Shown here one piece after another: positions 45,360 to 54,529 of a DNA stretch of 64,000 nt; within the stretch, counting starts at the first letter, position 1, and each line of letters opens with the position of its first letter. This DNA is from Halomonas sp. A40-4 (lineage in GTDB: Bacteria; Pseudomonadota; Gammaproteobacteria; Pseudomonadales; Halomonadaceae). Made by a program: the position numbers and the translations under genes. Where the stretch lies: NCBI RefSeq assembly GCF_015767635.1, contig NZ_CP065230.1:1550001-1614000 (forward strand), written 5' to 3'. The notes under the pieces were generated by a model. The model worked only from the letters and a program-made list of their open reading frames with translations. It made no database searches and was not told the origin of the DNA.

Positions 45360-47465
45360 ATGTCGGAAAGGACGGGGGCGAACAAAACAGGCCTGCAATT
45401 CACCCTAGCGCTACCGGGGGTGGATGATATCGCGGTGATCGACTTCACCCATCGCGAAGCACTCTCCCAGCCTTTCGAGCTGGCGCTCAACCTGGCCAGC
45501 CGCGACGGCAGCCTGGATGCCGCCGACCTCCTGGATCGTGAAGCCACCCTGACTATCTGGCAGGACGGCGAACCGCTACGCCGGGTGCACGGTATCGTCA
45601 GCGAATTTGGCCGCGGCGACCGCGGCCACCGGCGTACCTTCTACTCCCTGGTACTGCGCCCGGCGCTCTGGCGGCTCTCGCTGCGCCAGAACTCGCGCAT
45701 CTTTCAGAAGGTCGACCCGCTCACCATTATCAATACCCTATGCGATGAGCGAGGCATCCGGGATGTAGCCTTTGCGGTCACTCGCGAGCTCCCCGAGCGC
45801 GAGTACTGCGTGCAGTACCGCGAGACCGACCTTGCCTTTATCGAGCGCCTGGCCGCCGAAGAAGGGCTGTTTTACTTTCATGAGTTCGAGGAGAGTGCCA
45901 ACGGCGCCCATCGGCTGGTGTTTGCCGATGATCCGCAGGTACTGACCCATCTCGGCGAGCGCACGTACCACAGCCGTGCCGGGGGCACTGCGCCCACGCG
46001 CCATGTACGCAAGCTCAGCCATACCGCCCGGGTAGCGAGTTCGTCCGCCACGCTGAAAGACTACAGCTTCAAGAACCCGGCCTACGCGCAACTTCACGAC
46101 CATCTGGGCCGCGACGTCGAGCAGCACGGCCAGCAGGTGGATTACGAGCACTACGACTACCCCGGCCGCTACAAGCAGGACGCTTCCGGCGAGCCGTTTA
46201 CCCGCATTCGACTGGAACAGCTGCGCCGTGAGGCGATTACTGCCAGCGCCGAAAGCGACCTGCCCGAGCTCGCCCCCGGCCTGCGCTTCACGCTGACCGA
46301 CCACGACAGCGACAGCCTCAACCGCGACTGGCAGGCCATTAGCGTTACTCACCACGGCGAGCAACCCCAGGCGTTGGAAGAGGACGGCATCACCCAGGGT
46401 GATGCAAACGGTATGACCCGCTACCACAATCAGGTCACGCTGATCCCCGGCGATGCCCCCTGGCGGGCCACGCCAAATCCCAAGCCCCGTGTCGACGGCC
46501 CCCAGGTCGCCTTTGTGGTCGGCCCCGAGGGCGAAGAGATTCACTGCGACGAACACGGCCGGGTCAAGGTCCAGTTCCCCTGGGACCGCTACGCCGAGCC
46601 GAATGAAACGGCCAGCTGCTGGGTGCGGGTTGCCCAGGGCTGGGCGGGCGGCGGCTATGGCAGCATCGCCATGCCGCGCATCGGCCATGAGGTGATTGTT
46701 TCGTTTCTGGAAGGCGACCCGGATCAGCCGCTGGTCACCGGTCGTACTTATCACGCCGTCAACACCGCGCCGTACCCGCTGCCGGAACACATGACTCGCA
46801 CGGTGCTGCGCACCCAAAGCCACAAGGCAGAAGGCTTCAACGAGCTGCGCTTTGAAGACGAAGCGGGCGAAGAGCAAATCTGGCTCCATGCCCAGAAAGA
46901 CCTGGAGCTGCTGACGCTCAACGACCGTATTGAAGAGACCCGCAACGACAGCTTCTTGAAGGTCAATAACGACCGCATCAGCGAGGTCGACAACGACGAT
47001 CACCACACGGTGCACGGCAACCGTTTCGAGCATACCGAAGGCCAGCAGCACCTGACGGTACAAGGCACCCTGCATATCAACGCAGGCCAGGCCTGGCTTA
47101 GTGAAAGCGGCCGGGAACTGCATATCAAGGCAGGTCACAAAGTGGTGCTTGAGGCGGGTGACGAATTAACCCTGAACGCTGGCGGCAGCTTTCTCAAGCT
47201 GGATGGCAGCGGCGTCACCGTGGTGGGCCCCAAGGTGCGCGTCAACGCAGGCGGCAGCCCCAGCAGTGGCAGCGGGCAGGCGGTGGAAGGCCCGCTGCTG
47301 CCAGGGCATGCGGTGGCGGAAGCGCATGAGGTCATACCGCCCGTCACCCATGAGGCGCTGCTGGAAGCTTCAGCACAGGAGGCTAGCATCGTCCAACTAT
47401 GCCAAAAGCAGACCGATGGCAGTTGCCCACTGTCTGACTGTCCATGCCGGGGTAGGGCGAGTTAA
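45360..47465 (+). CDS. vgrG: type VI secretion spike protein VgrG with a cysteine-rich tail
   Basis: Forms the trimeric spike that carries the downstream effector. The 701 residues have the gp27-like base (about 1-375; FIERLAAEEGLFYFHEFEE), the gp5 OB-fold (CDEHGRVKVQFPWDRY, SCWVRVAQGWAGGGYG, PRIGHEVIVSFLEGDPDQPL) and the repeat needle with LNAGGSFLKLDGSGV. The last 25 residues hold four cysteines (LCQKQTDGSCPLSDCPC), perhaps a small metal-binding knot for cargo. TAATG couples it to the adaptor gene. No other structural T6SS genes lie in the window. Confidence 0.95.
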   Translation: MSERTGANKTGLQFTLALPGVDDIAVIDFTHREALSQPFELALNLASRDGSLDAADLLDREATLTIWQDGEPLRRVHGIVSEFGRGDRGHRRTFYSLVLRPALWRLSLRQNSRIFQKVDPLTIINTLCDERGIRDVAFAVTRELPEREYCVQYRETDLAFIERLAAEEGLFYFHEFEESANGAHRLVFADDPQVLTHLGERTYHSRAGGTAPTRHVRKLSHTARVASSSATLKDYSFKNPAYAQLHDHLGRDVEQHGQQVDYEHYDYPGRYKQDASGEPFTRIRLEQLRREAITASAESDLPELAPGLRFTLTDHDSDSLNRDWQAISVTHHGEQPQALEEDGITQGDANGMTRYHNQVTLIPGDAPWRATPNPKPRVDGPQVAFVVGPEGEEIHCDEHGRVKVQFPWDRYAEPNETASCWVRVAQGWAGGGYGSIAMPRIGHEVIVSFLEGDPDQPLVTGRTYHAVNTAPYPLPEHMTRTVLRTQSHKAEGFNELRFEDEAGEEQIWLHAQKDLELLTLNDRIEETRNDSFLKVNNDRISEVDNDDHHTVHGNRFEHTEGQQHLTVQGTLHINAGQAWLSESGRELHIKAGHKVVLEAGDELTLNAGGSFLKLDGSGVTVVGPKVRVNAGGSPSSGSGQAVEGPLLPGHAVAEAHEVIPPVTHEALLEASAQEASIVQLCQKQTDGSCPLSDCPCRGRAS

Positions 47466-48271
47466 TGCGTTATGCAGTGAATCTTCCAGAGCAAAGAGAA
47501 CGGCGCTACTGGTTGATCGATACGGCCAGCCTTCCCGAAGGTGAGGTGTTGCGTCGCTTCTATAGCGTAGTGGACCAGCCCATGTTTCGCTGGCTTTACG
47601 ACGGCACGGCCTATCACGGCGTGCGAGAAAGCGGCCCCGTGCTGTTGGATATCACACACAATGCCAAGGTGTGGCAGCAATGCAGTGCAGACTGGATGCC
47701 GTATGCCGCATCGGTGGTCATCGACACGCCTGCCTCTCTGGATGACCTGCAACAGCGCCTGGCCGCCTGTTTGACCATCGACACGTCTGGCAGCGGGATG
47801 GGGCTGCTGCGCTTTCACGAGCCAGCCGTCTTGCACCTCTTGCTGGGTGAGGAACAACTCGATCAGACAGACCGCCTTGTCCTGATGGGGGAGGACACTT
47901 GCTGGTCGTGGCCGCTTTGCCTGAGTCAGGAAAACATCGTCCATGAACGCTATTTCTCGGCGGGCGGTAACAACTGGCCAGACGGTAAGCCGCTACGATT
48001 GGCGCCGGAGACTCAGCAGCGTCTGCAAGGCTTGAGGCAGTTTTCCCGGCTGATGCCCTTACTGGGAGACGCCGTCCACCGTTTCGACCTGCTGCAAAAA
48101 GAAGACGACTGCATCACCTCTCTATGGTGGGCGCTGGAGCACTACTGGCACGACACCTGGCAACTCAATCTGTCACGCAAGCAAGCGGTGGAAAACGCGC
48201 AAGGCAAGCTGATAGCGAGTGACGCATTTGAACACTTCATCGAGTCCCTTTCTCTCGATGCAATGACATGA
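47465..48271 (+). CDS. DUF4123 effector adaptor/chaperone
   Basis: The 268 residues fit the DUF4123 (Tap/TEC) family: YWLIDTASLPEG at the start, a central segment with LLRFHEPAVLHLLL, and WWALEHYWHDTW near the end. Members bind VgrG and load the effector encoded next. The start overlaps the vgrG stop by one base and its own stop overlaps the effector start by four, as expected for a VgrG-adaptor-effector unit. Confidence 0.85.
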   Translation: MRYAVNLPEQRERRYWLIDTASLPEGEVLRRFYSVVDQPMFRWLYDGTAYHGVRESGPVLLDITHNAKVWQQCSADWMPYAASVVIDTPASLDDLQQRLAACLTIDTSGSGMGLLRFHEPAVLHLLLGEEQLDQTDRLVLMGEDTCWSWPLCLSQENIVHERYFSAGGNNWPDGKPLRLAPETQQRLQGLRQFSRLMPLLGDAVHRFDLLQKEDDCITSLWWALEHYWHDTWQLNLSRKQAVENAQGKLIASDAFEHFIESLSLDAMT

Positions 48272-51200
48272 CAAAGGACACGGGAATGTCACAGAACCAT
48301 GCGTGCAGCCCCAAGGCGATCTACGTGGAAATCACCGGTCGTCATACGGATAACGACCAGAATGAATACTGGCTTTATCAGGGTGACGCCGCCGAAGAAT
48401 GCCTGGCAGAGGGAGATGCTTCGGAAGGCCGTTACGGGCCGATTGTCGAGACCCAGCAAACGTACTTAGAAGAAGAGTTGGCAAACTATCGCTTGGTACA
48501 AAAGATAGGCGATATTGAAGTGCCGCTACTGCAGGTGGAAGAGGTATCTAAATGCGGCCTGATTCCCAAGCAACGCGCCTTCCAGCACAACCTGATGGTC
48601 TCGACCTTGCCCATGCTGTACATCGATCATCAGGAGCTGGCGGCAGGGCCATGCCGTGGCGGCTTCATCTACGTGTTTCTCGACAACCGACTGATCAGGG
48701 AGTTGGTGGTATCCGGCGAGCCGAACCAAGCGCCGCGGTTCACCGATAGCGACATCGCGACGTACCGGCAACAGGGTGACGTTTCCACCGTTCGCGAATT
48801 CACCGGTCCCGCTCTGGCACAGCTCCATTTGCCCCTCAAGCTCAACGGCGAAGCAGCCAATGTGCGCCTGGCTTTCTCTGATCACCCCTGGCCCTGGGCG
48901 CATATCGAACAGTTGGAAGCCAACCCAGCGTTGATCAACCAACGCTGCCAACCGCTTGCCCTCAATGAATCGTCAGTGAGTGCCATGCTGCAGGGCGACA
49001 TGCGCAACATGTACACCCATAGCGTGGAGGTCGGCCGTGACGAGTGCGCTGGCAAGGCCGCCCTGGACTGGCTGCCGTCCATGCGCCCACGCGATGCGGT
49101 ATATGAGCAAGCATGGGGTAGCCCAAGAGACTATATTGAAGACCCGACTGCAGAAGGCTGGAGCGCATTAATCGACCAGCTTGAGTCAGAACGTGCCTTT
49201 TTCGATTCCGAAGAGGAAGACGCAACGCTCCCGGATATCGATATGGCGAAAAGGCAGCGTAACTTCTCGCCAGGGCTGCGTGGCACCCTGTTACAACAGT
49301 GGTGCAACCCCCTAAGGCCTAATGATGAACAGGCTGAAGAATCAGAGTTAGCGCTTATAAAGGCGCCTACCGCCACAGAGGATTGTTTTGCAACGCTACG
49401 CGATCAGCAGCTCTGCTGTCTCTTTCTGCGTGATCCTAAGCAGACAGTAGAACACCTGATGGCCGATATCCAAGCCACGACCGAATTGCTGATGGTGCTG
49501 GCGGAGAGCATGAAGTACCACCCTCATGGCGCCTCGGCAGAACTGATACATGCTAACTGTTTTATGGCCGAAGGACCGGATGGTGAAAGCAACCCCCGCT
49601 ACCTGGATGAGTGGTTTGACCGTAAGCTTGACCGTGGTCGGGAAAGCCTGTTTTGTCGGCTAGTCAAAATGGAAGAGCGCCGCCTTGCGCGATTAAGGCG
49701 CGATCAGGCCCTTACAGCCCTTGCCGAATTGCTGAATGACGTCTCGCCAGGGGCGCTTGCACATGCTCTGCATGATGCCATGCTTTTCGATGACATCAAT
49801 CTGCTCGAACCCTATGTCATCCTGGCTCGAAGTATCGATATGTTGCTGAATGGGTTACGGCCCTTTGACCCCAAGGGCACCACAGAGGAACTTGCTGACT
49901 ACCACTCCCCGGAGCGGTGTCGAGCTACTCTTGATGCCCTCTATGAGGGTAAGCACCCTGTCTCAACGTTCTTCTTCCAAGGGAAGCTGTGCGATGTAAA
50001 TAACAGCTGGGGTGAAGCTTATGAAAGAGACTTGGATCGAATCACCCAGGCATCGCAGCAAATACTTTCTCAGGAAGCCAACGCGGCTACGATGACGGCA
50101 GATGACCTGCTGGCCCTGCAGAACCAGCTTGTCGAAGAAACAAACCCCACGGCGGATGTTATGCGCCGTGTGCTTAATGGCTCCGACGCGATTGTCATTA
50201 ATACACTGCCTCCGCTGATGGCCGCGATTCCCTGGCTCAAACTGGGCCAGTCCATGTCTGTGGATATCGCTTCGGACTATGCTGATCTAAAAGGCGCCTT
50301 GGGAGGCGGCTTGCCGATCAAAGCCGAACTAAAGGGCGGCGGGATTGTATGGATTGCTCCGCGCGAGTTCAAAACCGTCACCGAAGAAATGGCCCAAGCC
50401 AGTGCAGCTCTAAAGGCCACTGCCACCACCAATGCTCTTGGGGGCAATCACACCTCGTCGTCCCCTTCACAAACCGTTCGTGTCACTGGTCGGGAGACAA
50501 CCGAATGGCGTTTTAATATGGCGCGGACAGGCTATACAGCGTTTTGGGCAGTTTTGGTGGTACTAGAAACTGCCAACTTATCAAATAGTAGTGGTGATCT
50601 CATCACTGATCCAAGCTTGGAGAGTTTTGCAAAATTCGGTAGCGCATCGGCCGACGCTTTTTTGCTTAGCGCACAAGGATTGAAGCTTGCAAATAGTAAA
50701 TGGGGTTGGGCAGTCAAGACCAACAACTTTCTAGATACTTCCTATGTCAGATCTGGCGCTTGGCAAGAAGCCATGGCCGATGCGGGAAAATACCGTGGTT
50801 TAGCGACATTAGGGGCCGGTTTGTTGACTACCATGCTTGTGGCCAATGATGCTTATCAACTGGCCCAGCGTGGTGAGCAGCGAGCTGCACGATTGACCGC
50901 CGCTCAGGCCGCCGCTATAGGCGTGGCGACCGTTTATGGCTCTGGTTTCGGTACAGCTGCCAGTCGTGTATCCGAGGCTAGATTATTACCTTATCATCTT
51001 GCTAACCGAGTATTGGGCTGGGTGGGTACACCAAGACCAGTGCCCATCACCGTGATTAGCCTGGCGGCCTCTGTTTTCTTTCAGTACCTGGCTACGAATA
51101 ACCGTGATGATGGCTTCTCTCTTTGGGTGCATTACGGCCCCTTCGGCAGCCGTCGCGATGAACTGGAATCGCGCTTGGCCCAGCTCGCCGCCCAAGAGGA

Positions 51201-51858
51201 TGATCAGGATTCAGCCGCCATTCATGATTACCTGGTACAGCTAAAAGGGGCCAGCCCCCACCAAGCCTATCTTTACCTACTGCAGGGGCTGCATGACACT
51301 TATGCTGAACTTGTCTCTCCTCGAGCGTTAGCTGAGCGATCTCCGCGCTTCGCAGATTGTGATATCGCGGTCAAATTCAGCTGCGCCGGGTTACGCTATG
51401 GTGAGTTCCAGCTTCCCCCTCTAGGCGTCAGCGCGGACTATTTGGCGCCGGTGCCTGATATGGGCTTCACTTATCAGTATTACCCGGTCGTCAAGGGGCA
51501 GCGCTTGGTGGCCTCTGCGGAGGCAGAAGACCCTGAAGATAAAGCTATCCGTTATCTGGGAATTTCCTTGCCCCGCGAATGGCAGCGCATGGGTATTCCC
51601 AGCTCGCACTTAGGTGTAGACCCACGCTGGTTGCGCAATAGCCGTGGCCGTTTTCAGCATGAGCCCGATTACACGCAGGAATATCATCAGAAAGCCAGTC
51701 TAGTGCGTCTGTATCTTGATGACCTAACGGGGCAGGGCTCCATTCAGTTCTGGGATCGGGCTAGCAGAACCTATCAACCCATTGAGGACGAAATGACCTT
51801 CACTACGCACCCAGCGTCGTTGACCTGGGTATGGAATCAGCAGGGAGGCCGTCGATGA
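48268..51858 (+). CDS. MIX-motif T6SS effector, probably pore-forming
   Basis: The 1196-residue protein follows the adaptor directly. Near the N-terminus CRGGFIYVF (129-137) fits the MIX pattern hRxGhhYhh of secreted T6SS effectors. The C-terminal half has hydrophobic segments at roughly 756-772 (FWAVLVVLETANL), 845-865 (LATLGAGLLTTMLVAN), 880-900 (AAAIGVATVYGSGFG) and 924-942 (VISLAASVFFQYLA). This layout and membrane-spanning neighbours suggest a VasX-like, membrane-acting toxin. No enzymatic motif is seen. ATG 48268 overlaps the adaptor stop; ATG 48286 has a better AAAGGA. Base composition drops to visibly A+T-richer in the C-terminal half. Confidence 0.8.
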   Translation: MTKDTGMSQNHACSPKAIYVEITGRHTDNDQNEYWLYQGDAAEECLAEGDASEGRYGPIVETQQTYLEEELANYRLVQKIGDIEVPLLQVEEVSKCGLIPKQRAFQHNLMVSTLPMLYIDHQELAAGPCRGGFIYVFLDNRLIRELVVSGEPNQAPRFTDSDIATYRQQGDVSTVREFTGPALAQLHLPLKLNGEAANVRLAFSDHPWPWAHIEQLEANPALINQRCQPLALNESSVSAMLQGDMRNMYTHSVEVGRDECAGKAALDWLPSMRPRDAVYEQAWGSPRDYIEDPTAEGWSALIDQLESERAFFDSEEEDATLPDIDMAKRQRNFSPGLRGTLLQQWCNPLRPNDEQAEESELALIKAPTATEDCFATLRDQQLCCLFLRDPKQTVEHLMADIQATTELLMVLAESMKYHPHGASAELIHANCFMAEGPDGESNPRYLDEWFDRKLDRGRESLFCRLVKMEERRLARLRRDQALTALAELLNDVSPGALAHALHDAMLFDDINLLEPYVILARSIDMLLNGLRPFDPKGTTEELADYHSPERCRATLDALYEGKHPVSTFFFQGKLCDVNNSWGEAYERDLDRITQASQQILSQEANAATMTADDLLALQNQLVEETNPTADVMRRVLNGSDAIVINTLPPLMAAIPWLKLGQSMSVDIASDYADLKGALGGGLPIKAELKGGGIVWIAPREFKTVTEEMAQASAALKATATTNALGGNHTSSSPSQTVRVTGRETTEWRFNMARTGYTAFWAVLVVLETANLSNSSGDLITDPSLESFAKFGSASADAFLLSAQGLKLANSKWGWAVKTNNFLDTSYVRSGAWQEAMADAGKYRGLATLGAGLLTTMLVANDAYQLAQRGEQRAARLTAAQAAAIGVATVYGSGFGTAASRVSEARLLPYHLANRVLGWVGTPRPVPITVISLAASVFFQYLATNNRDDGFSLWVHYGPFGSRRDELESRLAQLAAQEDDQDSAAIHDYLVQLKGASPHQAYLYLLQGLHDTYAELVSPRALAERSPRFADCDIAVKFSCAGLRYGEFQLPPLGVSADYLAPVPDMGFTYQYYPVVKGQRLVASAEAEDPEDKAIRYLGISLPREWQRMGIPSSHLGVDPRWLRNSRGRFQHEPDYTQEYHQKASLVRLYLDDLTGQGSIQFWDRASRTYQPIEDEMTFTTHPASLTWVWNQQGGRR

Positions 51859-53066
51859 GCTTGCAAGACGAAGCGCTAACACCAGCGGGAGGAGGCTACG
51901 ACGAAACTGCTTACCGCGCCGATGCTATTCCCGAACAGAGCTATGCCCCTCAAAACGAGATGCTGCGCGGACGCATTTTGGAAACTCGCCTTCCCTGGGG
52001 CAGTTATCTAGGTGTCAACCCGACTACCTATCAGTATTCGGAAAGCTGGTTTCGGGAGTATCAATATATCGGCGACAACTATCATGACTATACCATGATA
52101 AACGAGCATCGCTGGTCAAAGAGGGTTGATGAAAACATAGGCATTCTTTATCGCCTGTTACGCTTTATCTTTGTTATCTACTCCCATGGTTTTAGCTTTA
52201 TTCGAACAGGTGGAGGTGTGGGCGGAGGGGTGATATTTACAGGCATCGCAGTCTTCACCTTTTTAGTAGGCACGATAGGGCAGTTCTTTGTGGAAGAACC
52301 TCAATTCCCGTTTGTGCTTTTTGGAGTTCCGATAGCTGTTGCTACATTTTGTGGTGTCGCTACTCTTCTTCTGAAGCTTTGGGAAAAGCATGAGTTGAAA
52401 TTCTACAAAGGTAACCGTAATTGGTCAGATGACTATGCTTTTTGTCGACGCACCGGCATGGTCATGACCTCTCGAGGTGATTTCCCCTTCTATGAGTTTG
52501 ATCCCTATATCGAAATGCGGGTAGGCACCCAAGGGTCACAGTTTCACTCGTTCAAAGTAATCCACCGCTACCCCCACCGTAGCCCTGACCCGCTTACCAA
52601 TAACCCACTTGAATTTAGCTTTGCTGTGGATGGCAGTATCGCTCAGCTATACGCCGTCTGGGATATGCTGCAGCGTTATATGGATGTCTCTCAGCCGCTG
52701 CCGGATGTACCTGAATTAGAACCCTTTCGTCACCTCGACCCGACCACCAAGGCCTACGACGAAGCGGGTAAGCGTGGTCGTCCCGCTACCTACTGGCGTG
52801 ATTTATATGCCCATAGCAGCGAGGAGGAACTCAAGGCATTGCGCGAAGCGCATCGCGCCGAGGTGGATGGTGCCCACTGGGGCGGCCGCCCAGACCTGAT
52901 GGAACTCTCCGTGCCCAACTACCGCGAAACTCGCAAGGGCGAGCCGGAGGACGTCAACGACTTTGGGCGCTTTCCTTGGAAGGCAGGAAAGTTCTCTGAT
53001 CGGCCAGAAGCGACCCAGTCCGTGGATTCACATGATCAGCAGCAGAACGACGAAAACCGACGCTGA
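51855..53066 (+). CDS. putative membrane immunity protein, copy 1
   Basis: The 403-residue product overlaps the effector stop by ATGA and has GGAGG six bases before ATG 51855. Two or three hydrophobic segments lie in the middle (IFVIYSHGFSFI, VIFTGIAVFTFLVGTIG, FGVPIAVATFCGVATLLL), followed by a soluble C-terminal domain with FYKGNRNWSDDYAFCRRTG, GDFPFYEFDPYIEM and EPFRHLDPTTKA. It is homologous to the next two genes. Position directly after the toxin and the membrane anchor suggest immunity. It loosely recalls DUF6708-type proteins, but I cannot confirm the family. Confidence 0.75.
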   Translation: MSLQDEALTPAGGGYDETAYRADAIPEQSYAPQNEMLRGRILETRLPWGSYLGVNPTTYQYSESWFREYQYIGDNYHDYTMINEHRWSKRVDENIGILYRLLRFIFVIYSHGFSFIRTGGGVGGGVIFTGIAVFTFLVGTIGQFFVEEPQFPFVLFGVPIAVATFCGVATLLLKLWEKHELKFYKGNRNWSDDYAFCRRTGMVMTSRGDFPFYEFDPYIEMRVGTQGSQFHSFKVIHRYPHRSPDPLTNNPLEFSFAVDGSIAQLYAVWDMLQRYMDVSQPLPDVPELEPFRHLDPTTKAYDEAGKRGRPATYWRDLYAHSSEEELKALREAHRAEVDGAHWGGRPDLMELSVPNYRETRKGEPEDVNDFGRFPWKAGKFSDRPEATQSVDSHDQQQNDENRR

Positions 53067-53103
53067 TAGCTAATTCGGCAAACATCCATTGGTTATCCGT
53101 CCG

Positions 53104-53124
53104 GGAAGGCAGCAATTGCCTTCC
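53104..53124 (+). repeat. hairpin after immunity copy 1
   Basis: GGAAGGCA pairs with TGCCTTCC across GCAAT. It is followed by TTGGCGGTAGCGTG, and a similar hairpin plus GGCGGTAGCGTG follows copy 2. Confidence 0.7.
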
Positions 53125-53160
53125 TTGGCGGTAGCGTGCGTAGTCGGCCCCTTATTGACT

Positions 53161-53235
53161 GAGGACGAAATGACCTTCACAACGCAACCCTCGTCGTTGA
53201 CCTGGGTATGGACCCAGCCGGGAGGCCGCCGATGA
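53161..53235 (+). repeat. effector 3'-end fragment before immunity copy 2
   Basis: These 75 bases duplicate 51784-51858, the last 24 codons and stop of the effector, at about 85% identity. The frame is still open and codes for EDEMTFTTQPSSLTWVWTQP then GGRR and stop, overlapping the copy 2 start as ATGA exactly as in the parent. Confidence 0.9.
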
Positions 53236-54418
53236 GTTTGCAAAACGAATCGCTAACACCAGCGGAAGGCTACGCCGAGACCGCATTCCAGGCCGACGCC
53301 ATTCCCCGCCAGGAACCACCGCCAGCAAAAAGCACTTGGAAAAAACTGGGCAGCAATTTAGATGTGGCCCGGCTACCTTGGGGAAATTATATTGGCGTGA
53401 ATCCCACCCTATATGAGTACGACAATGAGTGGTTTGAGGATTACCAGTATATGAAGGAGGATTATCTAGCCTATGCCATGATTAATGAGTCGCGCTGGTC
53501 AAAGTTTGTCGATGAAAATATCAGCTTGCTTTATCGTTTCTTGCGATTTTGGTTTGTGGTCATCTCCCACGGGTTTAGTTTTATAGGTGGGGGGGGTATT
53601 TTATTGTTGGACTTACTGTTGTGGCTTCATTGTTGATTGCAGTGCCACAAATTTTTTCTGAGAATCCTGAGCTATCAGTTAACTTATTGATCATTCCAGC
53701 ATGGACTATCGCTTTCTGCGGAGCAGCTACCATACTGCGAAGACTTTATGAGACATACAGCATTCGCTTTTACAAAAGCAATAAAAACTGGTCTGACGAT
53801 ATCGCTTTTTGTCGGCGCACGGGTATGGTGAAGACCTTCCGTGGGGAGTTCCCTTTTTATGAGTTCGATGCCTTTATCGAAATGCGCGCGGATATGAAGG
53901 GTAATCAGTTCCATAGCCTCAAGGTGCGTCATCGCTATCCACAGCACAGCAAAGACGAGCGCAACGGTCTACCGCTTGACTTCGATTTCCCGGCCGACGG
54001 GAGCATTGCCCAGCTGTATGCCATGTGGGACATGCTGGGCCGCTATATGGACGTTAGCCAACCGCTGCCGGATATCCCCCGCTTGGAGCCATTCCGTCAT
54101 CTCGACCCGACCACTAAGGCCTTTGATGAGGCGGGTAAGCGTGGGCGTCCGGCGACCTACTGGCGTGATCTCTACGCCAAGGCCAGCGAGCAGGAACTGA
54201 AACAACTCCGCGAAGAGCACCGAAAGGTGGTCGACGCCGCGCCCTGGGGCAGCCGCCCGGACTTGATGGCCCAATCCGTGCCCGGCTATGGCGACAGCTA
54301 TACCGCTGAGCCCGAAGACGTCAACGCCTACGGCCGTTTTCCCAACAAGGCGGACCGCTTTGTCGAGCGCGCTGAAGCAAAAGAAGCATCCCAGCAGAAC
54401 AAGCGCGACAGCCATTAA
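53232..54418 (+). pseudogene. putative membrane immunity protein, copy 2, frameshifted at G8
   Basis: Two frames (53232-53636 and about 53597-54418) together give a full homologue of copies 1 and 3. The break is at a run of eight G (53589-53596), after ISHGFSFIG. Nine or six G would join the frames and restore the hydrophobic GYFIVGLTVVASLLIAVP segment in line with its paralogues. The rest is intact (FYKSNKNWSDDIAFCRRTG, EFPFYEFDAFIEM), so it may be a recent loss, a phase-variable gene or a sequencing error. Copy 2 is closer to copy 3 than to copy 1. Confidence 0.82.
53589..53596 (+). repeat. homopolymer run of eight G at the frameshift
   Basis: The run codes for the Gly-rich turn before the membrane segment. 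Paralogues have G-rich but interrupted sequence at the same place. One extra G or two fewer restores the frame. Confidence 0.9.
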
Positions 54419-54453
54419 CGACACCACAGCAAGCGTTATCAATACGTTCTTTC

Positions 54454-54475
54454 GGAAGGCCGCTGGCGGCCTTCC
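54454..54475 (+). repeat. hairpin after immunity copy 2
   Basis: GGAAGGCCG pairs with CGGCCTTCC across CTGG, then CATGGCGGTAGCGTG. It is the counterpart of the hairpin at 53104. Confidence 0.7.
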
Positions 54476-54499
54476 CATGGCGGTAGCGTGGCTAAACGG

Positions 54500-54529
54500 G
54501 TATGGAACAAACAAGGAGCTGGAGTATGA
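54500..54529 (+). repeat. short effector-tail remnant before immunity copy 3
   Basis: In frame, these bases code for VWNKQGAGV and stop, corresponding to the effector ending VWNQQGGRR. The TGA overlaps the copy 3 ATG as in the parent arrangement. It is more decayed than the remnant before copy 2. Confidence 0.7.

Noticed and set aside
45738..47138. 466-codon open frame on the minus strand opposite vgrG
   Set aside because: It is an antisense shadow of a strongly recognisable GC-rich gene, has no Shine-Dalgarno or family match, and vgrG motifs cover the same region.
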